A stretch of DNA of 64,000 nt from Azospirillum rugosum (GTDB lineage Bacteria; Pseudomonadota; Alphaproteobacteria; Azospirillales; Azospirillaceae), in contig NZ_JAGINP010000029.1 of the NCBI RefSeq assembly GCF_017876155.1, positions 1-64,000 of the forward strand. The letters run 5' to 3'. The notes below the pieces were generated by a model. The model saw nothing but the letters and a program-made list of their open reading frames with translations. It was not told the origin of the DNA and did no database searches. The translations under genes and the position numbers were made by a program. How positions within the stretch are numbered: the first letter of the stretch is position 1; each line of letters starts with the position of its first letter. Below, one piece after another: positions 33,768 through 41,991 of this stretch.

Positions 33768-34979
33768 TCACGCCTTGTTCTTGTTGTAGACGTCGATGGT
33801 GACGGCGGCGAGCAGGACCATGCCCTTGATGACCTGCTGCCAGTCGATGCCGATGCCCAGGATCGACATGCCGTTGTTCATCACGCCCATGATGAAGGCG
33901 CCGATCACAGCACCGGTCACCCGGCCCACCCCGCCCGACGCGGAGGCGCCGCCGATGAAGCAGGCGGCGATCACGTCCAGCTCGAACGACACGCCGGCCT
34001 TCGGCGTCGCCGTGTTCAGCCGCGCGGCAAAGATCAGCCCGGCCAGCGCCGCCAGCACGCCCATGTTGACGAAGGTGTAGAAGCTGAGCCGCCGCGTGTC
34101 GATGCCCGACAGCCGTGCCGCCTTCTCGTTGCCGCCCAGCGCGTAGACCCGCCGCCCCACCGTGCTGTTGCGCGTCACGAAGCCGTAGAGCGCGATCAGC
34201 ACGCTCATGATGATCAGCACGTTGGGCAGGCCGCGGTAGGAGGCCATCAGCTGGCCCACATAGACCAGCACCGCCGCCAGCGCGAGGTTCTTCACCGCGA
34301 ACAGCGCCAGCGGCTCCTGCTCGATGCCCACGGCCAGGCGGCGCCGACGCGTGGCGAGGTTCAGCACCACCAGCGCGAAGGCCAGCGCCCCGCACAGCAG
34401 CAGGCTGGTGATGTGGAACTTGCCGACGTTGAAGACGTCCATCGCCAGGAAGTCCGGGATGAAGCCGGAGCTGAGACGCTGGAACTCCACCGGGAAGGGG
34501 CCGACCGACTGGCCGGCCAGCAGGATCAGGCACAGGCCGCGGAAGACCAGCATGCCGGCCAGCGTCACGATGAAGGACGGAATGCGCAGGTAGGCGACCC
34601 AGAAGCCCTGCACCGCCCCGATCGCCGCCCCCGCCATCAGGCACAGCAGGGTGGTGGTGACGAAATCCAGGTGGAGCCGCACCATCAGGATGGCCGCCAG
34701 CGCGCCGATGAAGGCGACGACGGAGCCCACCGACAGGTCGATGTGCCCGGCGACGATCACCAGCAGCATGCCCAGCGCCATGATGACGATGTAGCTGTTC
34801 TGGAGAACGAGGTTCGTCAGGTTCAGCGGCTGCAACAGCGTGCCGTCGGTCATGTACTGGAAGAACAGGACGATGGCGACCAGCGACAGCAGCATGCCGT
34901 AGTCGCGCATGTGCGACTTCACGAACCGCCCGACGGACTGCCGCGTACTGCGCGCCGGCAGGTTGATCTCGGCACTCAT
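33768..34979 (-). CDS. gguB: Sugar ABC transporter permease (GguB/XylH type)
   Basis: This inner-membrane permease has 403 aa and about ten hydrophobic segments. It has the conserved AGHIDLSVGSVVAF and FIGGASASGGVGRV motifs of ribose/xylose-type (BPD_transp_2) permeases. The start at 34979 overlaps the ATPase stop by four bases, and its stop lies eight bases before the sugar dehydrogenase start. It forms the channel for the ChvE-delivered sugar. Confidence 0.88.
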   Translation of the reverse strand: MSAEINLPARSTRQSVGRFVKSHMRDYGMLLSLVAIVLFFQYMTDGTLLQPLNLTNLVLQNSYIVIMALGMLLVIVAGHIDLSVGSVVAFIGALAAILMVRLHLDFVTTTLLCLMAGAAIGAVQGFWVAYLRIPSFIVTLAGMLVFRGLCLILLAGQSVGPFPVEFQRLSSGFIPDFLAMDVFNVGKFHITSLLLCGALAFALVVLNLATRRRRLAVGIEQEPLALFAVKNLALAAVLVYVGQLMASYRGLPNVLIIMSVLIALYGFVTRNSTVGRRVYALGGNEKAARLSGIDTRRLSFYTFVNMGVLAALAGLIFAARLNTATPKAGVSFELDVIAACFIGGASASGGVGRVTGAVIGAFIMGVMNNGMSILGIGIDWQQVIKGMVLLAAVTIDVYNKNKA

Positions 34980-36559
34980 GACACAGCACTCATGTTGGGC
35001 CCCTCCCCGGACATCAGCGTCTCTCCGGTGCGCATGATCGCCCGCATGATCTTTTCCTGGCTGGCTTCGGCCGCCGGCATCTCCGCGACCATTTCTCCGG
35101 CGTTCATCACGTAGATGCGGTCGGCGACGCCCAGCAGCTCCGGCATCTCCGACGAGATCAGGACGACGCCCCGCCCTTCGGCCGCCAACTGGTTGATGAT
35201 GGTGTAGATCTCGTACTTGGCGCCGACGTCGATGCCGCGCGTCGGCTCGTCCAGGATCAACACCTGCGGGTCGGCGAACAGCCATTTGCTGAGCACGACC
35301 TTCTGCTGGTTGCCGCCGGACAGGTTCACCGCCTCCTGCAACACGCCGGAGCAGCGGATGCGCAGCCGGCGGCGGAAGTCCTCCGCCACCTGGATCTCGC
35401 GCTCGTGGTCGATGACGCCGCGCTTCGCCACGCCTTTGAGGTTCGCCAGCGTGATGTTGTGGCGGATGTCGTTGTCGAGCACGAGGCCCAGCTGCTTGCG
35501 GTCCTCCGTCGCGTAGGCGAGTCCGTTCTCCATGGCCCGGCTGATGGTGGAGACGTCGATCTCCCGCCCGTTGAGGAAGGCTTGCCCGCGGATGTTGCGG
35601 CCGTAGGAGCGGCCGAACAGGCTCATGGCGAACTCCGTGCGGCCGGCGCCCATGAGGCCGGCGATGCCCACCACCTCGCCGCGGCGGACCGTCAGGTTGA
35701 CGTCCCGGACCACGCGGCGGCCGGGGTGGGCCGGGTGGTCGGCGTTCCAGCCCTTCACCTCGAACAGCACCTCGCCGGGCACGGTGGTCCGCCGGGGGTA
35801 GCGGTCCGACAGCTCGCGCCCGACCATGCCCTTGATGATGCGGTCCTGGCTGATGGCGGCGTCGCGGCAGTCCAGCGTTTCCACCGTGGTGCCGTCGCGC
35901 AGGATGGTCACCCGGTCGGCGACCTTGGCGATCTCGTTCAGCTTGTGCGAGATGAGGATGGAGGAGATGCCGCGCGCCTTGAATTGCAGCAGCAGGTCGA
36001 GCAGGGCGTCGCTGTCGCTTTCGTTCAGGCTCGCGGTCGGCTCGTCCAGGATCAGCAGCTTGACCTCCTTGGACAGGGCCTTGGCGATCTCCACCAGTTG
36101 CTGCTTGCCGACGCCGATGTCGGTGATCAGCGTTTCCGGCGGGTCGTGCAGCCCGACCATGCGCAGCAGCTCCCGCGCCCTGAGCGTGGAGGCGTCCCAG
36201 TCGATGACGCCGCGTGTCGCCTGCTCGTTGCCGAGGAACAGGTTCTCGGTGATCGACAGCAAGGGGACGAGCGCCAGCTCCTGGTGGATGATGATGATGC
36301 CCAGCCGCTCGCTGTCGGCGATGCCGCGGAAGGCGACCGGCTCCCCGCGGAAGCGGATGTCGCCCTCAAAGCTGCCGTGCGGGTAGACGCCGCTCAGCAC
36401 CTTCATCAGCGTCGACTTGCCGGCACCGTTCTCGCCGATCAGCGCGTGGATCTCGCCCTGACGGACCGACAGGTTGACGTTGTCCAGCGCCTTGACGCCC
36501 GGGAACGTCTTGCTGATGCCTTTCATCGCGAGGATGGGCATGTCGAGGTTGGTGTCCAT
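34976..36559 (-). CDS. gguA: Sugar ABC transporter ATP-binding protein (GguA/XylG type)
   Basis: The protein is 527 aa with two ABC domains, as usual for carbohydrate uptake (CUT2) ATPases. The first half has Walker A GENGAGKST (about 42-50), signature IGVGKQQLVEIAKAL and Walker B LLILDEPTAS. In the second half the Walker A is degenerate (GLMGAGRTE), but SGGNQQKVVLSKWL and VLILDEPTRG are intact. It is separated from chvE by a gap holding a large inverted repeat, which may set the ratio of binding protein to ATPase. Confidence 0.9.
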   Translation of the reverse strand: MDTNLDMPILAMKGISKTFPGVKALDNVNLSVRQGEIHALIGENGAGKSTLMKVLSGVYPHGSFEGDIRFRGEPVAFRGIADSERLGIIIIHQELALVPLLSITENLFLGNEQATRGVIDWDASTLRARELLRMVGLHDPPETLITDIGVGKQQLVEIAKALSKEVKLLILDEPTASLNESDSDALLDLLLQFKARGISSILISHKLNEIAKVADRVTILRDGTTVETLDCRDAAISQDRIIKGMVGRELSDRYPRRTTVPGEVLFEVKGWNADHPAHPGRRVVRDVNLTVRRGEVVGIAGLMGAGRTEFAMSLFGRSYGRNIRGQAFLNGREIDVSTISRAMENGLAYATEDRKQLGLVLDNDIRHNITLANLKGVAKRGVIDHEREIQVAEDFRRRLRIRCSGVLQEAVNLSGGNQQKVVLSKWLFADPQVLILDEPTRGIDVGAKYEIYTIINQLAAEGRGVVLISSEMPELLGVADRIYVMNAGEMVAEMPAAEASQEKIMRAIMRTGETLMSGEGPNMSAVS

Positions 36560-36595
36560 TTTGCTCCCTTGGAGCTTTTTGGAAATTCAACATCC

Positions 36596-36680
36596 GTCAT
36601 CCCCGCGAAGGCGGGGATCCAGAACCTTCCATGGGTGCGCGTTGTGCAAAGCCCTGGATCCCCGCCTTCGCGGGGATGAC
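36596..36680. repeat. Long inverted repeat (REP/RIME-like hairpin) between chvE and gguA
   Basis: A perfect 27-bp inverted repeat (arms 36596-36622 and 36654-36680, beginning GTCATCCCCGCGAAGG) encloses 31 bases. The core CCCCGCGAAGGCGGGG is itself a small palindrome. The sequence is of the widespread GTCATCCCCGCGAAGGCGGGG type found dispersed in many proteobacterial genomes. In the transcript it would form a strong stem just after chvE, suited to protect or partly terminate the chvE message. Confidence 0.8.
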
Positions 36681-36726
36681 GTTTGCTTTGTGAATGGAAA
36701 CGTGCTTCCCCGAAGGCGGAAGGAAG

Positions 36727-37800
36727 CTATCGGATCTGGCTCTCCTTGTAGTAGCCGCTGTCGACCAGGACGGCCTTCCAGTTGGACGCGTCCACGGTGA
36801 CGGGCTTCAGCAGGTGGGCCGGGACGACCTTCTTGCCGTTGTCGTAGGTCTTGGTGTCGTTGACCTGGGGCGTGCCGCCGTTCATCAGCGCGTCGACCAT
36901 GTCGACGGTGACCTTGGCGAGTTCGCGCGTGTCCTTGAAGACGGTGGAGCGCTGCTCGCCCGCCAGGATCGACTTGACCGAGGGCACCTCCGCGTCCTGG
37001 CCGGTCACCACCGGCATCGGCTGCGACGGGGAGCCGTAGCCCACCCCCTTCAGCGAGGAGATGATGCCGATGCTCAAGCCGTCGTAGGGCGACAGCACGG
37101 CGTCGATGCGCTTGTTGCCGTAATAGGCGCTCAGCAGGTTGTCCATGCGCGCCTGGGCGGTGGCGCCGTCCCAGCGCAGGGTGGAAACCTTGTCCATGCC
37201 CATCTGCCCGCTCGCCACCGTCAGCTTGCCGCTGTCGATGTAGGGCTGAAGCACCGACATGGCGCCGTTGTAGAAGAAGTAGGCGTTGTTGTCGTCGGGG
37301 GAGCCGCCGAACAGCTCGATGTTGAAGGGGCCCTTGCCGTCCTTCAGGCCCAGCGCGTCGACGATGTAGCTCCCTTGCAGGACGCCGACCTGGAAGTTGT
37401 CGAAGGTCGTGTAGTAGTCCACGTTCTCCGAGCCGCGGATCAGCCGGTCGTAGGCGATGACCTTGACGCCGCGGTCCTTGGCCTGCTGCAACACGTCAGT
37501 CAGCGTCGTGCCGTCGATGGAGGCGATCACCAGGACCTTGGCGTTCTTGGTGACCATGTTTTCGATCTGGGCGAGCTGGTTGGGGATGTCGTCCTCGGCG
37601 TATTGCAGGTCGGTCTTGTAGCCCTTGGCCTGGAAGTACTTGACGATGTTGTTGCCGTCATCGATCCAGCGCGCCGAGGACTTGGTCGGCATGGCGATGC
37701 CCACCAGACCCTTGTCCTGCGCCGCAGCCGGGGCGGCGACGGCGGCGATTGCCAGCAGACCGATGGCCATCCCGGCCAGCTTGGTCATGAATGAAGACAT
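36727..37800 (-). CDS. chvE: Periplasmic multiple-sugar-binding protein (ChvE/SbpA)
   Basis: The protein is 357 aa with the start at 37800 behind a GGAGGGAG site. A signal peptide ends at AAPAAAQ, followed by the ribose-binding-protein-type fold (GLVGIAMPTKSSARWIDDG, then IASIDGTTLT). This matches ChvE of Agrobacterium and SbpA of Azospirillum brasilense, which bind arabinose, galactose, xylose and other sugars for transport and chemotaxis. It is the first gene of the sugar operon, directly downstream of gbpR on the same strand, with a likely GbpR site at the end of gbpR. Confidence 0.9.
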   Translation of the reverse strand: MSSFMTKLAGMAIGLLAIAAVAAPAAAQDKGLVGIAMPTKSSARWIDDGNNIVKYFQAKGYKTDLQYAEDDIPNQLAQIENMVTKNAKVLVIASIDGTTLTDVLQQAKDRGVKVIAYDRLIRGSENVDYYTTFDNFQVGVLQGSYIVDALGLKDGKGPFNIELFGGSPDDNNAYFFYNGAMSVLQPYIDSGKLTVASGQMGMDKVSTLRWDGATAQARMDNLLSAYYGNKRIDAVLSPYDGLSIGIISSLKGVGYGSPSQPMPVVTGQDAEVPSVKSILAGEQRSTVFKDTRELAKVTVDMVDALMNGGTPQVNDTKTYDNGKKVVPAHLLKPVTVDASNWKAVLVDSGYYKESQIR

Positions 37801-37890
37801 GGACGGACTCCCTCCCCCTTTCACGGCACCGGGAATGACCGGTAACGCAATCATTTATGTGTCTAGCAATCAGCTGTTACTCCATAACTG

Positions 37891-38901
37891 TCAAATACGA
37901 ATATCGGCATGATCCATATCCATTTCGGTATCGGTGGACGGATCGGGGTGGCGCATCTTCTGGTCGGACGCTGCCCGCAGCGCGGACAGGACCGTGCAGA
38001 CGCCCGGCGACATCGGGCGGTCCTTCAGCCAGAAGATGCCGTAGGGCTCGACGCTGAAGCGCTTGTGGAATGGCATGATGGTGCAGCAGCCGTTGGGGGA
38101 GAACACCCGGGCGAGCGCGCGGGCGAACACGGTGACCGAGTCGTTCTCCGCCACCATGGCCATGGAGATGACGGGGGAGGCGCTTTCGATCACCTTGCGC
38201 GGCGGCGACACCCCCTCGGCGCGGAACAGCGCCTCCACCCGGCTGCGCAGCAGGCTTCCCGCCGGCTGAAGGATCCAGGTCGCGTCCACCAGGTCGGCCG
38301 CGGTCAGCGCGCGGCCAAGCCGCAGCAACGGGTGGCCGTCGCGGCAGACGAAGCACAGCTCCTCGCTGCTGATTTCTTGGTATTCGAAGGTCGACGCATC
38401 GACGTGGCCGGGCAGGCGGCCGATCGCGAAATCCATCGCGCCTTGCTGGACCCGGTCGGCCAGCACGTCGCTGGTCTCCACCGCCACGGCGATCTTGAGG
38501 CCCGGGTGCTCGCGGGTCAGCGCGTTGATCACCGGCACCACCAGTTCCACCGCGGGCGCCATCACCGTTCCGACGGACACGCTGCCGCTGTGCCCCGCCA
38601 GCAGGGTGTTCAGCTCCTCTCCCGCCTCCTGCAACTCGCTGAGGATCGTCCGGGCGTGGCGGATCATCAGGTTGCCGTACCAGTTCGGCTCGACGCCGCG
38701 GCCGTGGCGCTCGAACAGCGCGATGCCCAGCGCCTCCTCCAGGTCGCCCAGCAGCTTCGACGCAGCCGGCTGCGACATGTTGAGGCTGGCGGCGGCGCGG
38801 TGCAGGTTGCGCTGCTCGTCCAGCGCGGCGAACAGCTGGAGATGGCGGAGCTTCAGCCGGGCCTTCAGGAACCAGTTGGGCGGAAACCGTTGCGCGGTCA
38901 C
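37891..38901 (-). CDS. gbpR: LysR-type regulator GbpR of the sugar-binding protein operon
   Basis: The protein is 336 aa with the start chosen at GTG 38901, which has an excellent ACGGAGG site; a longer frame from 39015 would run through the operator. The helix-turn-helix is near residues 25-45 (NLHRAAASLNMSQPAASKLL). GbpR activates chvE/sbpA in the presence of its sugars. Its final codons contain a 15-bp element that is repeated, inverted, in its own promoter region, so the gene is bracketed by its likely binding sites. It is divergent from the deoxypentonate dehydratase gene. Confidence 0.88.
   Translation of the reverse strand: MTAQRFPPNWFLKARLKLRHLQLFAALDEQRNLHRAAASLNMSQPAASKLLGDLEEALGIALFERHGRGVEPNWYGNLMIRHARTILSELQEAGEELNTLLAGHSGSVSVGTVMAPAVELVVPVINALTREHPGLKIAVAVETSDVLADRVQQGAMDFAIGRLPGHVDASTFEYQEISSEELCFVCRDGHPLLRLGRALTAADLVDATWILQPAGSLLRSRVEALFRAEGVSPPRKVIESASPVISMAMVAENDSVTVFARALARVFSPNGCCTIMPFHKRFSVEPYGIFWLKDRPMSPGVCTVLSALRAASDQKMRHPDPSTDTEMDMDHADIRI
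37894..37908. promoter_or_regulatory. Putative GbpR box upstream of chvE (inside the gbpR 3' end)
   Basis: AATACGAATATCGGC lies within the last codons of gbpR and ~94 bases before the chvE start. The same 15-mer occurs inverted at 38958-38972. This is the natural position for a LysR activator site of the chvE operon. Confidence 0.6.
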
Positions 38902-38934
38902 GGGTGGGGCCTCCGTTCGGACGGCGCCGCCGAC

Positions 38935-38972
38935 ATACGAATTTCCATATCGCCGACGCCGATATTCGTATT
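38935..38972. promoter_or_regulatory. Putative GbpR operator between gbpR and the divergent dehydratase gene
   Basis: ATACGAAT (38935-38942) and ATTCGTAT (38964-38971) form an inverted repeat with 21 bases between. The right arm is part of the 15-mer GCCGATATTCGTATT (38958-38972) shared with the site before chvE. It lies ~35 bases before the GTG of gbpR and ~67 before the ATG at 39039, so it could serve both genes. Confidence 0.6.
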
Positions 38973-39038
38973 GGACGATTATCAGGACGCCCCTTATCGT
39001 TGGCTTGGTCAACAAAATTCAGCGCGGCACAGCGCGAG

Positions 39039-39980
39039 ATGGATCCCATGGCCATGCCCCCCAGCGCCCGTCCCTACCGGGGAGTGTTCCCCGTCGTCCC
39101 CACCATCTTCACCGAGACGGGGGACCTGGACCTTGCCGGGCAGAAGCGCTGCGTCGACTTCATGATCGACGCGGGCTCGAACGGCCTGTGCATCCTCGCC
39201 AACTTCTCCGAGCAGTTTGTGCTGACCGACGCCGAGCGCGAGCTGCTGATGGAGACCATCCTCAATCACGTCGCCGGCCGGGTGCCGGTCATCGTCACCA
39301 CCACCCATTTCAGCACCGCCGCCTGCGCCGCGCGCAGCCGCCGCGCCCAGGAGATGGGGGCCGCCATGGTGATGGTCATGCCGCCCTACCACGGCGCCAC
39401 CATCCGCGTGCCCGAGGCCGGCATCATCTCGTTCTTCCAGCGGGTGTCCGACGCCATCGACATCCCGATCATGATCCAGGACGCGCCGGTCAGCGGCACC
39501 CCGCTGCCCGCGGAGCTGCTGGCCCGCATGGCGCTGGAGATCGCCAACGTCTCCTACTTCAAGGTCGAGGTGCCGCAGGCCGCCGCCAAGCTGCGCCGGC
39601 TGATCGAGCTGGGCGGCGGCGCCGTCGAGGGGCCCTGGGACGGCGAGGAGGCGATCACCCTGCTGGCCGACCTGGACGCCGGGGCCACCGGCGCCATGAC
39701 GGGCGGCGGCTATCCCGACGGCATCCGCCAGATCATCGATCCATTCCTGGCCGGCGACCGCGAGGCGGCGGTGGCGGCCTACGGGCGCTGGCTGCCGCTG
39801 ATCAACCACGAGAACCGCCAGTGCGGCCTCGTCACCGCCAAGATCCTGATGAAGGAGGGCGGCATCATCGCCTGCGACGCCGTGCGCCACCCGCTGTCGG
39901 ACCCGCACCCGGCCAGCCGCGCCGGCCTGCTCGACGCCGCCCGCCGCCTCGACCCGCTGGTCCTGCGCTGGGCGCGCTGA
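39039..39980 (+). CDS. DHDPS-family 2-keto-3-deoxypentonate dehydratase
   Basis: The protein is 313 aa, a TIM-barrel Schiff-base enzyme. The lysine lies in VSYFKVEVPQ and the aromatic/Thr region in FPVVPTIFTETGDL. It is very similar, from memory, to the 2-keto-3-deoxy-L-arabonate dehydratase of Azospirillum brasilense, which yields alpha-ketoglutarate semialdehyde. Alternative in-frame ATGs lie at 39048 and 39054. It is divergent from gbpR. With the dehydrogenase and dehydratase of the chvE operon it completes most of a non-phosphorylative pentose route; the semialdehyde dehydrogenase is not in the window. Confidence 0.85.
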   Translation: MDPMAMPPSARPYRGVFPVVPTIFTETGDLDLAGQKRCVDFMIDAGSNGLCILANFSEQFVLTDAERELLMETILNHVAGRVPVIVTTTHFSTAACAARSRRAQEMGAAMVMVMPPYHGATIRVPEAGIISFFQRVSDAIDIPIMIQDAPVSGTPLPAELLARMALEIANVSYFKVEVPQAAAKLRRLIELGGGAVEGPWDGEEAITLLADLDAGATGAMTGGGYPDGIRQIIDPFLAGDREAAVAAYGRWLPLINHENRQCGLVTAKILMKEGGIIACDAVRHPLSDPHPASRAGLLDAARRLDPLVLRWAR

Positions 39981-40491
39981 GGGCGGGCTCCCGGCCTCCG
40001 TCGCCGCCACGACCATCGAAGGTGGCGGTCGAGCGGCTGATGAAGGCGACCGATCCGAACCTGGCCTTCATGCTGCTGGACACCCCCCTCCTCCATTGCC
40101 GCGGCGCCGGCCCGCTGGAGATCTGATGATCAACGACAGCCAGACGGCCCTGCCCGAAAAGCCCGAAGCCCCGGCCGGGAAAGGCACCGGCGCGATGCTG
40201 CGCAGTGCGTCGTCGTTGTCGCGCACGTTCCGGCTGGCCAGGGCGCGCAGCAGCGATAAACGGCTGCGCAACCACCCGCCATGGCGGCCGTCCGCAGGCA
40301 GCCGCGGGGGCCGGCGGTTGTTCCGGCTTTTCTTCGCCGCCAGGGGTGGGGTGGGAATCTGGGGCATGGCGGAACGTGCGGCGGGGTCCGGTGCGGGCGG
40401 CGACCGGCATCTAGGCGGTTCCGGTTCCTCGTGCAATGGCAATTCTTCGCCACAGCCGATGGGGCCGAGGAACTCACGTCGAAGGGGGCGG
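39981..40491. other. Intergenic stretch of ~510 bases
   Basis: No gene is supported. The plus frame ending at 40126 (KVAVERLMKATDPNLAFMLL and on) reads like protein for about 35 codons, but it has no start of its own and may be the tail of a lost gene. Frames on the minus strand are Arg/Pro-rich shadows typical of GC-rich non-coding DNA. No obvious hairpin or repeat. Confidence 0.4.
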
Positions 40492-41394
40492 TCAGCCCGA
40501 CGCGGCCTCCTGCAGCAGCCAGTCCATGAACAGTGCGATCTTGCGCGACCGGCCCCGGCCCGGCCCGTGCAGCAGGTAATAGGCCTTCGCCGGCCGCAGG
40601 GTGTGGGGGAACGGCTGGACCAGCCGTCCGCTCGCCAGCTCGTCGCGCACCAGGAAGACCGGCAGGAGCGCCACCCCCATGCCCAGGGCCGCGGCCTCCG
40701 TGATCATGAAGAAATGCTCGAAACCGGGCGATTGCCCGGTGTCCGGCGGTGCCATGCCGTGCGCGGCGAAGAAGTCGGGCCAGGCTTCCGGCCGCGTGGT
40801 GTGCACCAGCAGCCGGTGGGCGGGCAGGTCGGCGGGGGAGGCGAGGGGGGCTTGGCGGGGCAGGGCGGGGGCGCAGAAGATCCCCATCTCCTCCCTCATG
40901 AACAGGGTCGCCTCGGCGCCCGGCCATGGGCCGAAGCCGTAGCGCAGGGCAAGGTCGATCGGCTCGGCCACGAAATCGACGGTGTGTTCGGAGGTGGACA
41001 CGTCCACCAGGATGTCGGGGTGGGCGTGCTGGAAGCGGTGCAGCCGCGGCACCAGCCAGCGCAGGGCGAAGGTCGGCAACAGGCTGATCGACAGGACGCC
41101 GCCCTCTTCAAGCCGCCGCACGGATTGCGAGGCCGCGGCGATGCGGCCGAGCGCGTCGGCGACCTGTGGGTAGAAGACCGCTCCGGCCGGGGTCAGCGCG
41201 ATGGCGCGCCCCTCGCGGCGGAACAGAGGCACGCCCAGCTCCGCCTCCAGCGCCTGGACGGAGCGGCTGACCGCGCCCTGGGTGACGTTCAATTCGCGAG
41301 CCGCCGCCGTGAAGCTGAGATGCCGTGCGGCGGCCACGAAGCTGCGGATCCCGTTCAGCGACGGCAGGCGGCGCTCGTCCATGTGGCTTTCCAT
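40492..41394 (-). CDS. LysR-family regulator (GcvA-like)
   Basis: The protein is 300 aa with an N-terminal helix-turn-helix (FTAAARELNVTQGAVSRSVQ, about 28-47) followed by a substrate-binding domain. The motif RSFVAAARHLSFTAAA and the overall shape resemble GcvA-type regulators. It is divergent from a VOC-family gene, 122 bases apart, which is its likely target. An alternative start MDERR lies at 41382. Confidence 0.82.
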   Translation of the reverse strand: MESHMDERRLPSLNGIRSFVAAARHLSFTAAARELNVTQGAVSRSVQALEAELGVPLFRREGRAIALTPAGAVFYPQVADALGRIAAASQSVRRLEEGGVLSISLLPTFALRWLVPRLHRFQHAHPDILVDVSTSEHTVDFVAEPIDLALRYGFGPWPGAEATLFMREEMGIFCAPALPRQAPLASPADLPAHRLLVHTTRPEAWPDFFAAHGMAPPDTGQSPGFEHFFMITEAAALGMGVALLPVFLVRDELASGRLVQPFPHTLRPAKAYYLLHGPGRGRSRKIALFMDWLLQEAASG

Positions 41395-41516
41395 GAGTTT
41401 TCCTCATGGAACGCGCCGCATTTCTCGTTTGTCAAGCGTGCACGAACCTTCTTAGATCCCAACAGTCGGGGCCGCCACGCAGGCACCCGCCCAGCACCGC
41501 ACAGCAGGGATGTTCC

Positions 41517-41945
41517 ATGACGAACGTGACGCCATTCCACATCGCCTTCCCGGTCAACGACCTCGCCGCCGCGCGGCACTTCTACGGGACCGTGCTCGGC
41601 TGCCCGGAGGGGCGCAGCTCCGACCAGTGGATCGACTTCGACCTGTTCGGCCACCAGATCGTGGCCCATCTGAAGCCGGGTGCTGCGAACGAGGACAACC
41701 TGCACCACAACCCGGTGGACGGCCACGACGTGCCGGTCCCGCATTTCGGCGTGGTGCTGGAGATGGACCAGTGGCACGCGCTGGCCGAGCGGCTGCGCGG
41801 GGCGGGGATCAAATTCGTGATCGAGCCCTACATCCGCTTCAAGGGCCAGGTGGGGGAGCAGGCGACCATGTTCTTCCTCGACCCCGCCGGCAACGCGCTG
41901 GAGTTCAAGGCCTTCGCGGACATGTCGCAGCTCTTCGCGAAGTAA
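41517..41945 (+). CDS. VOC-family (glyoxalase/dioxygenase fold) protein
   Basis: The protein is 142 aa with two beta-alpha-beta-beta-beta modules. FHIAFPVNDLAAARHFYGTV gives the first metal-binding His (H8) and FFLDPAGNALEFKAF the C-terminal Glu of the fold. It could be a glyoxalase-like isomerase, an extradiol dioxygenase relative or a resistance protein; sequence alone does not decide. It is divergent from the LysR gene. Confidence 0.78.
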   Translation: MTNVTPFHIAFPVNDLAAARHFYGTVLGCPEGRSSDQWIDFDLFGHQIVAHLKPGAANEDNLHHNPVDGHDVPVPHFGVVLEMDQWHALAERLRGAGIKFVIEPYIRFKGQVGEQATMFFLDPAGNALEFKAFADMSQLFAK

Positions 41946-41991
41946 CGCCGCGCACGGCCGGGGGATCGCCCCGGCCGTACCGCTGCGCTGG

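Noticed and set aside
40068..40442. A 124-codon minus-strand frame in the gap before the LysR gene.
   Set aside because: It is Arg/Pro-rich, overlaps other equally long frames, and has no family signature or ribosome site.
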